The notes under the pieces were generated by a model, which ran no database searches, was not told the DNA's origin, and saw only the letters and a program-made list of their open reading frames with translations. From contig JAUMOL010000003.1 in the NCBI GenBank assembly GCA_031295385.1, positions 1 through 59,740 of the forward strand: a stretch of 59,740 bases of DNA, written 5' to 3'. The position numbers and the translations under genes are program-made. Source of the DNA: Collinsella sp. (GTDB taxonomy: Bacteria; Actinomycetota; Coriobacteriia; Coriobacteriales; Coriobacteriaceae). Positions within the stretch are counted from its first letter, which is position 1; every line of letters starts with the position of its first letter. Below are positions 33,450 through 42,704 of this stretch, one piece after another.

Positions 33450-33743
33450 GATGTTACCTCCTGGCCCGGCGCCACCACGGCGCATTGATAAACGTTGGTA
33501 CTCCTTTAGTAAAACCTTTATCAGAGGTTATGCGTTCGTCATTTAGGCAAGTGGTAAAAAACCGCAGGGTAGACGGGATAAAACGTTTAACCATCCCATT
33601 TGTTTGTCACATTCTGAAGGTACTTTTATGCAAACCTACTTTCCCAATTGGAATCTATCCTTTTGGCCGGGCAATTGACCGTCTATCGTTTGAGCCCGAC
33701 GGGTATGAACGGGGCATCTGCAACGCCACCGCAAGGAGACACC

Positions 33744-34265
33744 ATGGAGACTATCGAAGCACTCATTCACCGCCGCAGCTGCCGCAACTACAGCGATCGT
33801 CCCGTCGAGGCCGAAAAGCTTGCACGTATTATCGAAGCCGGCCAATATGCACCGAGCGGCATGGGCCGCCAGCCGGTGACGTTTGTCGCCGTCACCGACC
33901 CCGCGACCGTCGAGCGTCTCTCGCAGCTCAACGCGCAAGTCATGGGCAGCAACAGCGACCCCTTCTATGGCGCCAAGACCGTTGTGGTGGTGCTGGTTGA
34001 CCGCAGCGTGCCCACACGTCTGGAAGACGGCTCGCTCGCCATGGGCAACCTGCTCAACGCTGCCTATGCGCTGGGCGTTGATTCGTGCTGGATTCATCGC
34101 GCCCACGAGGTTTTCGACTCGCCCGAGGGCTTGAAACTGCTGGCCAGCTGGGGCCTGCCCGCCGACGGCAGCCTGCGCGGTGTCGGTAACTGCATTCTTG
34201 GCTACGCCGAGGACACGCTACCCGAGGCAAAGCCGCGCCGCGACAACGTGGTGTACGTTAGGTAG
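33744..34265 (+). CDS. nitroreductase family protein
   Basis: A 173-residue nitroreductase-fold flavoprotein, shorter than the one at 6257. ALIHRRSCRNYSDRPV and IIEAGQYAPSGMGRQP bind FMN phosphate and ring. LAMGNLLNAAYALGVDSCWIHRA is the second landmark, and the end is CILGYAEDTLPEAKPRRDNVVYV. Such small enzymes act on quinones, nitro compounds or other electrophiles using NAD(P)H; substrate not predictable. The ATG at 33744 has AAGGAG eleven bases upstream. The frame is open from 33648 but the longer start lacks a site. Confidence 0.88.
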   Translation: METIEALIHRRSCRNYSDRPVEAEKLARIIEAGQYAPSGMGRQPVTFVAVTDPATVERLSQLNAQVMGSNSDPFYGAKTVVVVLVDRSVPTRLEDGSLAMGNLLNAAYALGVDSCWIHRAHEVFDSPEGLKLLASWGLPADGSLRGVGNCILGYAEDTLPEAKPRRDNVVYVR

Positions 34266-34282
34266 CGCAGGAGTGTCCCAAA

Positions 34283-34319
34283 CTGCCGGCAGAAAAGGAA
34301 CGTCCCCTTCTGCCGGCAA
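34283..34319. repeat. GGGAC-core palindrome variant, CTGCCGGCAG stem
   Basis: CTGCCGGCAGAA and TTCTGCCGGCA(A) pair around AAGGAACGTCCCC. The core is an altered version (minus strand GGGGACGTTCC). It sits between convergent gene ends at 34265 and 34321. Confidence 0.7.
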
Positions 34320-34320
34320 G

Positions 34321-34896
34321 CTATGTTGATATTTGAGTTGTCGTCGTTTCGTTCGTTTGAGTCGTTTCGGCGTCGTCGCCTTGCTTGTCTTCGTCCTTTT
34401 GCACATCGGCGATGGTGGAGGCCGCCGCAACGATACCGCGCTGGGGCGCGACGCTCGTCTGGGCCTGAGCGCCCTCGACAACTTCTGTACCTACATGCGC
34501 GAGCTCGGGCGATTTAAACATTGCGTCCAAGTTGGCGCCACCGCCGGCATATCCGAGCGCAGCGAGCGCGATGACGATCACTGCAACGGCGGCCACGATC
34601 GGCACGTAGCGATGCCAGCCGGCGGGATTGAGCCCGCTGCGGCGAGCCGCCCCGCGGCTGATGTAACCGAGCGTTCCATCGTGCTTGAGCTTTGAGCCCA
34701 CCACGCGTTTCCGGCCCCATAGCGAGGACTCTGCCTGCATGGCCAAGCGGGCGCTTGCCGAAGGATAGCCGTATTTAGTGCGCTTGAACGAGCCGTCAAA
34801 CCCCGAGGCGTGTTTACCCCACGTCATCGATGTTGTGCGTCGGTTGACCGGCGCGGCACTCCGCCTTCTGCGGCTCGGTTTTGAAGTCTCAGCCAT
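34321..34896 (-). CDS. single-span membrane protein of unknown function
   Basis: A 191-residue protein. The first 90 residues are very basic and low in hydrophobicity (SKPSRRRRSAAPVNRRTT, ARRSGLNPAGWHR). Then comes one membrane segment (VPIVAAVAVIVIALAALGYAG), then an acidic, Thr/Gln-rich tail ending TTQTNETTTTQIST. The likely topology is basic part inside, acidic tail outside. No known family. The ATG at 34896 has GAGGG. Downstream of the sigma-54-like regulator gene on the same strand, with an 84-bp gap, so co-transcription is possible. Confidence 0.65.
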   Translation of the reverse strand: MAETSKPSRRRRSAAPVNRRTTSMTWGKHASGFDGSFKRTKYGYPSASARLAMQAESSLWGRKRVVGSKLKHDGTLGYISRGAARRSGLNPAGWHRYVPIVAAVAVIVIALAALGYAGGGANLDAMFKSPELAHVGTEVVEGAQAQTSVAPQRGIVAAASTIADVQKDEDKQGDDAETTQTNETTTTQIST

Positions 34897-34980
34897 ACGC
34901 CCTCGCACGCCGTAACCGAATCGAAACAATAACGCTTTGGACTGTAGCACACGCGTCGCGCGCGGTCACGGGCGCCTCGC

Positions 34981-36198
34981 TCAACGGTCATCGTCCTTCA
35001 GCAAGCGCCACAGCGTTGTACGGCTTATGCCCAGCACCTCCGCCGCACGGGTTCGGTTGCCGTGGAGATGATCTACAACCAGATGCGCGATATCTCGCTC
35101 GGTATCGGCCAGCGGTCGCAGGATATACAGGTCACTTTCGAGCGTCGGGGCGCCAAAGGTTGCGGTCTTAATCACGTCCTCTTGGGCGAGCACTTCCTCC
35201 GCCGCAGCGCGGTCCACCGTGCCCGTCCCCACCAATATATACAGTCGTTCCGAGACCTCGCGGAGCTGCAGATAATTGCGCGGCCAGCGGTAAGCATCGA
35301 GCGTCTTCGTCGCCGCGGCAGACAGCGTGGGCGCTGCCGTCCCAAATGCATCAGCGAGATATTCCAAATAGCGCGCAACCTTCGTCGACGCGGCTCCCTG
35401 CTCGGCGATTGCCGGCGCCACGCTCACCGCACAGGCGAAGCGCTCGGTCACAAAGGCGGCTTGATCACTTTCGCTGCCGCCCGGCATGTCATTCGCCGTC
35501 AGCACCACATGGCAGCGCGTCGCCAACGCGGTGTCGGTCATCGTGGAGACCAGCTCGCGGAGGCGCTGGGGGCCAACCGCGTTCCAGCCCTCAATGCAAA
35601 GGGTCAGCCCCGTTTGGAACAACGGCGATTCGGAGCTTTTGAGCACATGGCGCCAACCGCGATCGGTGAGTTCATCGAGCGCGACGGAAACAAAGGGCTG
35701 ATCGGCAAAAGGACCGTCCAGATAGAGGCGTTTGGCGATCTCGACCTGGCCCGCTCCCAGCTCGCCCTCGAGCATAAGGGGCACACCGCGCGCGTAGCTC
35801 TCGACGACCGGCGCAGCCACCGAGGCCGCCCCCTCAACGATGCCGTACGCGCTCGATTCGTAGCGGGCCTCAACCTCGTCGGCGTTGAGCCACTCGATGC
35901 CCGCATGCGCCGCAGCGCCGCGCACCTCGCGGACCACGACGACCCAAAGGCCCCCGCCCTCTTTGTCGGTGGGGCGAACGGTCAGGCTCAGGCGCGCACC
36001 CTCACGCCCCATAACCAGACGCGCACCGCCTCCTATACGGTCGAGGCGCTCAGCTACAAAAGCCGCCACATCCCGCTCAAGCGCCGCGTCATTCATGGTC
36101 GAGATCGCGACGTCCCCACGCGCATCGATTGCCAATGCCGAGGCCCCGGCAGCAGCCAGGGCCTCGGTCAAGATGTTCAGCTTGGCATCGCTATCCAT
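34981..36198 (-). CDS. sigma-54-type AAA+/Fis regulator with degenerate motifs
   Basis: A 405-residue regulator. The N-terminal 110 residues are an unassigned sensory region. The middle is related to the AAA+ domain of NtrC-class activators but with damaged motifs: LEGELGAGQVEIAKRL stands where GESGTGKE is expected, and no GAFTGA loop is visible. The C-terminus has a clear Fis-type helix-turn-helix (HGNRTRAAEVLGISRTTLWRLL). Loss of the Walker lysine and GAFTGA implies it cannot drive sigma-54 and may work like TyrR on ordinary promoters. The ATG at 36198 has AGGGG. A TTCAAAATTGAA palindrome upstream could be an autoregulatory site. Confidence 0.75.
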   Translation of the reverse strand: MDSDAKLNILTEALAAAGASALAIDARGDVAISTMNDAALERDVAAFVAERLDRIGGGARLVMGREGARLSLTVRPTDKEGGGLWVVVVREVRGAAAHAGIEWLNADEVEARYESSAYGIVEGAASVAAPVVESYARGVPLMLEGELGAGQVEIAKRLYLDGPFADQPFVSVALDELTDRGWRHVLKSSESPLFQTGLTLCIEGWNAVGPQRLRELVSTMTDTALATRCHVVLTANDMPGGSESDQAAFVTERFACAVSVAPAIAEQGAASTKVARYLEYLADAFGTAAPTLSAAATKTLDAYRWPRNYLQLREVSERLYILVGTGTVDRAAAEEVLAQEDVIKTATFGAPTLESDLYILRPLADTERDIAHLVVDHLHGNRTRAAEVLGISRTTLWRLLKDDDR

Positions 36199-36349
36199 GA
36201 TTTGCCCCTGTCCGCAGCGACGTGCAACCGCCGACGGTCGCACGACCAAGTGTTTCAAAATTGAACGATATTGCTCACCAAACACTATAGGGCAGAAAGC
36301 GCCGTCCTGCGAGTATAGGTGTTGCCCCGCATCGCCATCCTGGCGGGGC

Positions 36350-36410
36350 GATAAGAGCTCTTCGGGACTTATAAACCTGCGGACAAGCCATACCCGCAAG
36401 AGCTCCTATC
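36350..36410. repeat. inverted repeat, AAGAGCTC arms
   Basis: GATAAGAGCTCTT and AAGAGCTCCTATC surround GCGGACAAGCCATACCCGC, itself able to fold. Located downstream of the YeiH gene, it may be its terminator, but no T run follows. Confidence 0.5.
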
Positions 36411-36457
36411 GCTCCACCGTGAGAATGCGCTCACCAGCACGCAAATAAGCTACTTCT

Positions 36458-37492
36458 CTACCAGATTCCCAGCACGTGTTGCATTCCCAAACTCATGCAC
36501 GCAATGCCAATCCAGCAGCAAAAGCCCAGCGCGATGGGCTTGCCGCCCTTTTTGACCAGCTCGACGATATCGGTATTAAAGCCAATTGCCGCCATGGCCA
36601 TCACGATAAAGAACTTCGACAGCTCCTTGATGGGCGCCGTGATGGACGCGGGAAGCTGAAGCACCGTGGTGATCACGCTCGCCAGCACAAAGAACAGCAC
36701 AAACATGGGAAACGCGCGTTTAAGGGAGAACGTGCTTTTGGCGTCGCCGCCGGCCTTGCGCGCCAGATGCATCTGCCAACATGCGAGGACCAGCGTGATG
36801 GGAATAATGGCAAACGTCCTGGTGAGCTTGACCACTGTGGCGCTCTCGAGCACATTGGCGCCGGGATGCATGCTGTCCCAAGCGCTCGCCGCAGCCGTTA
36901 CGGACGAGGTGTCGTTGATGGCGGTGCCGGCAAACAGGCCAAAGCCCTCGTTGGTCAGCCCGAGCATGCCGCCGAGCGTTGGAAACACGAGCGCCGCGAT
37001 AACGTTAAACAGGAAGATGACCGAAATAGCCTGGGCAATCTCGCGATCGTCGGCATCGATGACAGGTGCGGTCGCGGCGATGGCAGAACCGCCGCAAATC
37101 GACGAACCCACACCCACAAGCGTCGCGATCTTACCCGGCACGTTCATAACGTGGCAGAGCACAAAGGCGATGACAAGCGAGGTCGAGATTGTCGCCACGA
37201 TAATCGGCAGCGACTGGGCGCCCTTGGACAGAATCTGGGAGAGGTTCATGCCAAAGCCAAGCAGGATAACCGCGTACTGCAAGACTTTTTTGGACGTATA
37301 GGTGACGCCAGCGGCGAGCTGTTCGCGACGATTCTTGGGAAAGACGAGCGCCAGAACCATGCCAAAGAGGATGGCAAACACCGGCCCGCCGACCACCTCA
37401 ACCTGTTTGCCGAGCAACGTCGCGGGGATAGCGATGATTAGGCAGAACAAGACGCCTTTCCAGCGCTCGCGTACGATATTTGCCAGTTGCAT
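36458..37492 (-). CDS. YeiH-family putative sulfate exporter
   Basis: A 344-residue integral membrane protein of the UPF0324/YeiH family with about ten membrane segments. Recognisable stretches are GGPVFAILFGMVLAL, LLGFGMNLSQIL, GVGSSICGGSAIAATAPVI, GTAINDTSSVTAAA and AMAAIGFNTDIVEL. Family members are annotated as sulfate or sulfonate exporters, mostly from context rather than direct proof. The ATG at 37492 has AAGGA. A GntR regulator is divergent on the other side, a common regulator-transporter pairing. Confidence 0.88.
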   Translation of the reverse strand: MQLANIVRERWKGVLFCLIIAIPATLLGKQVEVVGGPVFAILFGMVLALVFPKNRREQLAAGVTYTSKKVLQYAVILLGFGMNLSQILSKGAQSLPIIVATISTSLVIAFVLCHVMNVPGKIATLVGVGSSICGGSAIAATAPVIDADDREIAQAISVIFLFNVIAALVFPTLGGMLGLTNEGFGLFAGTAINDTSSVTAAASAWDSMHPGANVLESATVVKLTRTFAIIPITLVLACWQMHLARKAGGDAKSTFSLKRAFPMFVLFFVLASVITTVLQLPASITAPIKELSKFFIVMAMAAIGFNTDIVELVKKGGKPIALGFCCWIGIACMSLGMQHVLGIW

Positions 37493-37685
37493 ATGGGATT
37501 CCTTCTTTCTATTTCACGTTTGCGACGGCTTATGATACGGCAACATTGAGCACGGCCCTGCGCAAACACAGATTAAGATGCCGCAATAGTTCTCAGGCAA
37601 CAGCCGAATTACCCACCGCGGAGAGCTGATTCGCGGCATAATTAACAACTGACATATGAGTTTGATAGAACAGTTGCGAGGCGCT

Positions 37686-38387
37686 ATGGAAGAATCGATG
37701 CACGTCGGCGAGCAGGAAACGAGCCTACAGGACCAGTCCTACCACACCATTCGACGCAAAATCGTCTACCTGGACTACAAGCCGGGCGAAAAGCTGGGCG
37801 TCAAGCAACTTTGCGACGACCTGGATATGGGTCGCACGCCCGTGCGCGAGGCTTTGGTTCGCTTGGCGCAGGAAGGCCTGGTGCGCACCGTGCCCCAAAG
37901 CGGCACCTACGTCTCGCCCATCAACCTCACCCTTGCCGAGAGTGCCTGTTACATCCGCGAGCATCTGGAAAAGCAGGTGATCGTGGAGTGCTGCGCGCGC
38001 GCCACGTCGGCTGGCATCGAGCAGCTCGACCGCGCCATCGTGCTGCAGGAAAAGGCCATGGCCGAAGAGGATCGCATCGGCTTCTTTTTGAGCGACAACC
38101 TCATGCATCACATGATTTTTAGCATCGCATGTCGCAGCACCGTGTGGTCGTGGCTCGAAGAGACCAATGCCGACCTTGAGCGCTTCCGCTGGCTGCGCGC
38201 CGCCACGCAGGTTCTCGACAATCAGGACATCGTGAACGAGCACAAGCAGATTCGCCGCGCTATCGCCGGTCGCGACCCCATCGAAGCGAGCTTTTTGGTC
38301 AGCAAGCACCTGCACATGATGTTCCGCAACCAAACCGAGGTTCTGGACCAGTTCCCCGAGTACTTCGAGACCAGCAAGCTCCGCTAA
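37686..38387 (+). CDS. GntR-family regulator (FadR subfamily)
   Basis: A 233-residue regulator. The winged helix is YHTIRRKIVYLDYKPGEKLGVKQLCDDLDMGRTPVREALVRLAQEGLVRTVPQSGTYV in outline, with recognition helix around RTPVREAL. The C-terminal all-helical FCD domain has the metal or ligand His/Asp set suggested by DNLMHHMIF and VSKHLHMMF. The ATG at 37686 has GAGG; another at 37656 lacks a site. Divergent from the YeiH-type exporter, which is its most likely target. Effector unknown. Confidence 0.85.
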   Translation: MEESMHVGEQETSLQDQSYHTIRRKIVYLDYKPGEKLGVKQLCDDLDMGRTPVREALVRLAQEGLVRTVPQSGTYVSPINLTLAESACYIREHLEKQVIVECCARATSAGIEQLDRAIVLQEKAMAEEDRIGFFLSDNLMHHMIFSIACRSTVWSWLEETNADLERFRWLRAATQVLDNQDIVNEHKQIRRAIAGRDPIEASFLVSKHLHMMFRNQTEVLDQFPEYFETSKLR

Positions 38388-38436
38388 CCTGCCAAAAAGG
38401 GACAGGTTTATTTTGGCAGGTTTTATCTGGGCAAAT
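38386..38436. repeat. GGGAC-core palindrome, CTGCCAAAA stem
   Basis: AACCTGCCAAAA (38386-38397) and TTTTGGCAGGTT (38411-38422) enclose AGGGACAGGTTTA. A tail TTATCTGGGCAAAT follows that is nearly the same in three other copies (40561, 43760, 45845). The first bases are the stop codon of the GntR gene. Confidence 0.85.
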
Positions 38437-38440
38437 GCAA

Positions 38441-38476
38441 CAAGGCCCGGCTCCGTTGCAGCGGAGCCGGGCCTTG
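38441..38476 (-). terminator. stem-loop terminator of glmS
   Basis: CAAGGCCCGGCTCCG and its exact inverse form a 15-bp stem 22 bp past the glmS stop codon. The T run is weak. Confidence 0.7.
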
Positions 38477-38498
38477 GTCGCTAGGACGGCGGAACCAA

Positions 38499-40346
38499 CT
38501 ATTCCACGGTCACGCTCTTAGCGAGGTTTCGGGGCTGATCGACATCGCAGCCGCGCAGGATGGCGACCTCGCGGGCGAGCAGCTGCAGCGGGACGCTCGC
38601 CGTGATGGGGCTGAACACGTCGCGGACTGCTGGCACGCGGATGATGCAGTCGGCGATCTTGTTGATCTCCTCGTCGCCCTCGGTGGCAACGACGATGACC
38701 TTGGCGCCGCGCGCCTTGCACTCCATGAGGTTCGACACGGTCTTGTCGTAGGTGGCACTCTTGGTGGCCACAGCGATGACAGGGAAGCCCGGGTCGATCA
38801 GGGCAATGGGGCCGTGCTTCATCTCACCGGCGGCGTAGGCCTCGGCGTGCAGGTAGCTGACCTCCTTGAGCTTGAGTGCACCCTCGTAGGAAATAGCGGC
38901 GCCCATGCCGCGACCCACGAACAGTGCGGACTGCGCGTCCTTGCACAGCAGGGCGGCCTCATGCACGGCCTCGGTTTGGGTATCCAAAATCCACTGGATC
39001 TGCTCGGCCGTATCGGAAAGCTCGCGGAACAGCATGCGCGCCTGCTTGGTGGTCAAGCGGTACTTGACCTGCGCCAGCAGCAGGGCCAAAAGCGTAAGGC
39101 TCACAACCTGGCCGATGAAGCTCTTGGTCGAGGCGACCGCGATCTCCTTGTTGGCCTTGGTGTAGATAACACCGTCGCTCTCACGCGCTACGGGGCTGCC
39201 CACCACGTTGGTGATGCCGAAGACCTTGGCACCCTTGATGCGCGCGTCGCGAATGGCGGCAAGGGTATCGGCCGTCTCGCCCGACTGGGACACGGCAACG
39301 ACAAGCGTCGTCGGCGTAATGATGGGATTGCGGTAACGGAACTCGCTGGCCGCCTCCACCTCGGTGGGGATGCGAGCCCAGCCCTCAATGAGATTCTTGG
39401 CAATGAGGCCAGCGTGATAGCTGGTGCCGCAAGCGATCACGTAGACGCGATCGATGTCGTTGAGCTCCTCGAGCGAAAGGCCCAGCTCGTCGATGTCGAG
39501 CTCGCCGGCCGGCGTCATACGACCGACCAGCGTGTCGCGCACGACGCGCGGCTGCTCGTGGATTTCCTTGAGCATAAAGTCGGGATAACCGCCCTTTTCT
39601 GCCATGTCCAGGTCCCAGTCGATGTGGGTGACCTTGGGCTCGATAACGTTGCCGGCCTCGTCGGTGTACTCGACGCCTGCGGGCGTGAGCCTGGCAAACT
39701 GACCGTCCTCGAGCACCACGACATCGCGGGTGGCGTCGATGAGCGCGATGACATCGGAGGCGACATAAGCGCCGGTCTCGCCCGCGCCGACCACGATCGG
39801 GGAATCCTTGCGGGCCACGGCGATCACGCCGGGCTCGTCAGCGCACACGGCGGCCAGACCATAGGCGCCGACCACGTGGGCGCAAGCCTCGCGCACGGAG
39901 GCCATCAGGTCGTGCGTCTCGGCATAAGCCTCTTCGATCAGATGCGCGAAGACCTCGGTATCGGTCTCGCTCTTAAAGTGGTGGCCGCGACCCTCCAGCT
40001 CTTCGCGCAGCTCGGCGAAGTTCTCGATGATGCCGTTGTGGACGATGGCGATACGACCGTCGCAGTTAGTGTGGGGGTGAGCGTTAACGACCGAAGGCTT
40101 GCCGTGGGTGGCCCAACGGGTGTGGCCGATACCGCAGGTAGCGTCGCTGTCGATGTTGGAAAGCTCGCTCTCCAGGCCCGCGACCTTGCCCACGCGGCGG
40201 ATGACGTCGAGGTGCGCCGCGGCGCCCTCGCCCACCTCGAGCGCGACGCCCGAGGAATCATAGCCGCGATACTCCATACGCTTGAGGCCCGTGACCAGGA
40301 TGTTCTTTGCAATATCAGAGCCGGTGTAGCCGACGATTCCGCACAT
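38499..40346 (-). CDS. glmS: glutamine-fructose-6-phosphate aminotransferase
   Basis: Makes glucosamine 6-phosphate from fructose 6-phosphate and glutamine, the entry to amino-sugar and peptidoglycan precursors. 615 residues, normal length. The glutaminase domain starts MCGIVGYTG with the catalytic Cys directly after Met, plus RWATHG and NGIIEN. Two SIS sugar-isomerase domains follow (YVIACGTSYHAGL, VVAVSQSGETADTLAA; FVGRGMGAAISYEGALKLKE), ending QPRNLAKSVTVE. The start has AAGGG upstream. I looked for and did not see a glmS ribozyme in the 300-bp leader. Divergent from a LacI regulator. Confidence 0.95.
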   Translation of the reverse strand: MCGIVGYTGSDIAKNILVTGLKRMEYRGYDSSGVALEVGEGAAAHLDVIRRVGKVAGLESELSNIDSDATCGIGHTRWATHGKPSVVNAHPHTNCDGRIAIVHNGIIENFAELREELEGRGHHFKSETDTEVFAHLIEEAYAETHDLMASVREACAHVVGAYGLAAVCADEPGVIAVARKDSPIVVGAGETGAYVASDVIALIDATRDVVVLEDGQFARLTPAGVEYTDEAGNVIEPKVTHIDWDLDMAEKGGYPDFMLKEIHEQPRVVRDTLVGRMTPAGELDIDELGLSLEELNDIDRVYVIACGTSYHAGLIAKNLIEGWARIPTEVEAASEFRYRNPIITPTTLVVAVSQSGETADTLAAIRDARIKGAKVFGITNVVGSPVARESDGVIYTKANKEIAVASTKSFIGQVVSLTLLALLLAQVKYRLTTKQARMLFRELSDTAEQIQWILDTQTEAVHEAALLCKDAQSALFVGRGMGAAISYEGALKLKEVSYLHAEAYAAGEMKHGPIALIDPGFPVIAVATKSATYDKTVSNLMECKARGAKVIVVATEGDEEINKIADCIIRVPAVRDVFSPITASVPLQLLAREVAILRGCDVDQPRNLAKSVTVE

Positions 40347-40507
40347 AGGATAAATCCCTTCGTTCGCGTGACTGCAAGACGTCCACGCACAGGGGGCGCT
40401 GAGACGTATAACGTTCGAGTATTGTACTCACGCAAACGCAAGCTGATATACCAGAAGTGGTACCTCAACTTAGATACCACCCGATGCACACACGTCCAGC
40501 CGGTCCA

Positions 40508-40544
40508 AACCACCACAAAAGCGCCTGTCCCCCTTCGTGGTGGT
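40508..40544. repeat. GGGAC-core palindrome, ACCACCAC stem
   Basis: AACCACCACAAA and TTCGTGGTGGT pair. On the minus strand the core reads GGGGGACAGGCGC, close to GGGGACAGGCACC in the copy at 3731. It lies in the glmS-LacI intergenic space. Confidence 0.8.
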
Positions 40545-40560
40545 CGCGTTGGCAACAGCG

Positions 40561-40610
40561 TTTCCCCAGATAAAACCTGCCAAAATAAACCTATCCCTTT
40601 TTGGTTGGTT
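40561..40610. repeat. GGGAC-core palindrome, CTGCCAAAA stem, decayed
   Basis: On the minus strand: AACCAACCAAAAAGGGATAG, then GTTTATTTTGGCAGGTTTTA and TCTGGGGAAA. It has the same order and tail as 38386 and 43760 with changes in one arm. It ends only about 50 bp before the LacI start, within its likely promoter. Confidence 0.8.
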
Positions 40611-40659
40611 TGGGATGCTACAATCTGGCTTGTACTTGAAACGCATCAAAGGGGCCGCT

Positions 40660-41772
40660 ATGGCAAAGGTAAAAATCAGCGACGTCGCGCGCGAGGCCGG
40701 AGTTTCGCTGGGCACGGTTTCCAACGCGCTCAACCACCCCGAAAAGCTGCGCCCCGAAACCCTCAAGCTCATCAACGAGACCATCAATCGCCTTGGCTAC
40801 CTGCCCAACCAAAGCGCCCGTCAGCTCGCAGGCGGCGCCACCAAGTCCTTTGGCCTGGTGCTCCCCCGTCTCGATCACGGCTTTTCGCTCCAAATCGCCA
40901 GCGGCGCCCACAACGAGGCCCGCAAGCACGGCTACGACTTGCTCATCGCCAACGCCGATAACGACGATATTCTCGAGGACCATTACCTGCGCTACTTTAT
41001 GGGCACCCAGATGTCCGGCGTCATGGTTCAGCCCATGGCATCCCCCGACTGGCACCCCGCCATGACCAAGATGCCCGTGCCGATCGTCCACCTGGACATC
41101 CATTGCTCCGAGCCCGGCTACTACGTAGCGGCCGACAACGAGGCCCAGGGTCGCATCATTGCCGAACTCGCCATCGCCCGCGGTGCACGCCATATCACCG
41201 TTGTGGGTAGAGCAGCATTTATGCAACTCACCCTGCGCGTCCTTGGCATTCATAAGGCACTCGCCCTACACCCCGATATCAAGATCGAAGTCATCGACGC
41301 CGGCGAATGGAATACCGCCGCCGACGGCTACGGCATCGGTGCCCAAATCGCCGAGCGCCCCGCGAACGAACGCCCCGATTTTGTCGTCGGCCTGACCGAC
41401 GTGTTGGCCTCGGGCGTTATCTCGGCGCTGGTCGACAAGGGCATCTCTGTCCCCGGGCAAGTACGCGTAGCAGGCTGCGATGGCAACCCACTCGCTTGGA
41501 GCGGATCGGTCCCGCTCACTACGGTAGCGCCCCCGGGCTACGAGATTGGCCGCAAGGGCGTTCAATTGCTGATGGAGCAAATCGAGAACAAGGCCCCGGC
41601 AAAGACCAAGCATATCCGCGTCGGCTCTGCAGCGCGCACCGTCACCGCAGTCACCGCCGCCGAGGATATCAACCGCCAAGAACTGGTACGTCCGTTCCTA
41701 CTGGAGCGCGCCAGCACCCAGGCAAGCACCCAGACCGACGCCACGGCCATCAACCTCGGCGCGTATCTATAG
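40660..41772 (+). CDS. LacI-family transcriptional regulator
   Basis: A 370-residue repressor. The N-terminal helix-turn-helix and hinge are textbook: KISDVAREAGVSLGTVSNALNHPEKLRPETLKLINETINRLGYLPN in outline, then SARQLAGG. The C-terminal domain is a periplasmic-binding fold (GLVLPRLDHGF, GVMVQPM, DNEAQGRIIAELAI, VGLTDVLASGVISALVDKGISVPGQVRVAGCDGNPL). The ATG at 40660 has AAAGGGG. No sugar genes are next to it. Divergent glmS is a candidate target, and it may act in trans. A GGGAC palindrome occupies its upstream region. Confidence 0.9.
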   Translation: MAKVKISDVAREAGVSLGTVSNALNHPEKLRPETLKLINETINRLGYLPNQSARQLAGGATKSFGLVLPRLDHGFSLQIASGAHNEARKHGYDLLIANADNDDILEDHYLRYFMGTQMSGVMVQPMASPDWHPAMTKMPVPIVHLDIHCSEPGYYVAADNEAQGRIIAELAIARGARHITVVGRAAFMQLTLRVLGIHKALALHPDIKIEVIDAGEWNTAADGYGIGAQIAERPANERPDFVVGLTDVLASGVISALVDKGISVPGQVRVAGCDGNPLAWSGSVPLTTVAPPGYEIGRKGVQLLMEQIENKAPAKTKHIRVGSAARTVTAVTAAEDINRQELVRPFLLERASTQASTQTDATAINLGAYL

Positions 41773-41802
41773 CACGCCCGCAAGTATGCTATGTCGCCGC
41801 TT

Positions 41803-41842
41803 AAGCAAAAGGGGCCCGACCATCGCCGGGCCCCTTTTGCTT
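41803..41842. terminator. bidirectional rho-independent terminator
   Basis: AAGCAAAAGGGGCCCG and CGGGCCCCTTTTGCTT form a 16-bp perfect stem between the convergent LacI and HAD genes, with T runs in both directions. Confidence 0.9.
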
Positions 41843-41885
41843 GAGCGCAAACGTGGGCAATTGCTCGTTTCAACACCGCAATTGT

Positions 41886-42536
41886 CTAGCGTACGGCCTT
41901 GACTGCCGCCGCCAGATCGAACAACGTATCGAGCACGGCCTCGCAGCCATCCACCACGTCCTGCGGCAGCGGCACGATATCGGGGACGGCGAAGACATGG
42001 CATCCGGCCGTGATGCCCGAGACGCAGCCGTTGCGCGAATCCTCGACCACGGCACATTCCTCGGGAGCAAAGCCCGCGCGCTCGCAGGCGAGCAGATACA
42101 TCTCGGGGTCGGGCTTGCCGTGCACGACGTCCTCGCCACACGTTACCGTTTCAAACTTGTCAAAAAGACCGACCATCTTAAGGTTGCGCTCGGCCGCAAC
42201 GAGGCGCGACGACGTCGCTAGACCCACGTGATAGCCCGCAGCCAGCAGCTCGTCTAGGCACTCGGCGGCGCCGGCCTTAAGCTCCAGCTCGGTCTTGACC
42301 ATCTCGTCGCGAATCTCCTTGTGGCGGACATAGACCGCCTCGGTGGTTTCATGGCTGCCATAATGCTTATCGAGGATGTCCATAACATCGGGCAGCGTGC
42401 GGCCGATAAACTGATGGATCAGCGCTTCATCAATCGCGAGCCCCAGCTCAGCGGCGCCTGCCTTCCAGGCCTTAATCCCCAAACGCTCGGTATCGACCAG
42501 CGTTCCATCCATGTCAAAAATAACAGCCTTGATCAT
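41886..42536 (-). CDS. HAD-family phosphatase/phosphoglucomutase-like protein
   Basis: A 216-residue haloacid dehalogenase-type enzyme of the subfamily with a small helical cap (beta-phosphoglucomutase/GPP-like). Motif I is VIFDMDGTLVDTE with both nucleophile and acid/base Asp. Motif II is LATSSR, Lys is in HGKPDPEMYL and motif III is AVVEDSRNGCVSG. It should hydrolyse a small sugar phosphate; mutase activity is possible. No RBS stands out. It is convergent with LacI and divergent from larE, so no operon. The protein at 53976 is a paralogue. Confidence 0.88.
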   Translation of the reverse strand: MIKAVIFDMDGTLVDTERLGIKAWKAGAAELGLAIDEALIHQFIGRTLPDVMDILDKHYGSHETTEAVYVRHKEIRDEMVKTELELKAGAAECLDELLAAGYHVGLATSSRLVAAERNLKMVGLFDKFETVTCGEDVVHGKPDPEMYLLACERAGFAPEECAVVEDSRNGCVSGITAGCHVFAVPDIVPLPQDVVDGCEAVLDTLFDLAAAVKAVR

Positions 42537-42704
42537 ATCGGTCCCCCTCGCCGGATTGCATTACTGCCACTCTACCGCACTTTACAAGCTTGTATATAAC
42601 GTATATAGCATATTGCACTTTCGTTACATAGCTGGAAGTCTTATGACAAGCAGCTCGGTGGGATTATAGTTTCATCCGAGCTTTAATTACTGTAAGGAAC
42701 TTTC

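Noticed and set aside
40347..40659. glmS ribozyme or riboswitch in the glmS leader
   Set aside because: None of the conserved ribozyme core is visible. The space is filled by two GGGAC palindromes.
38814..40961. 715-codon frame on the plus strand across glmS and the LacI start
   Set aside because: Antisense to glmS over most of its length, no ribosome site, and it runs out of frame into the LacI gene.
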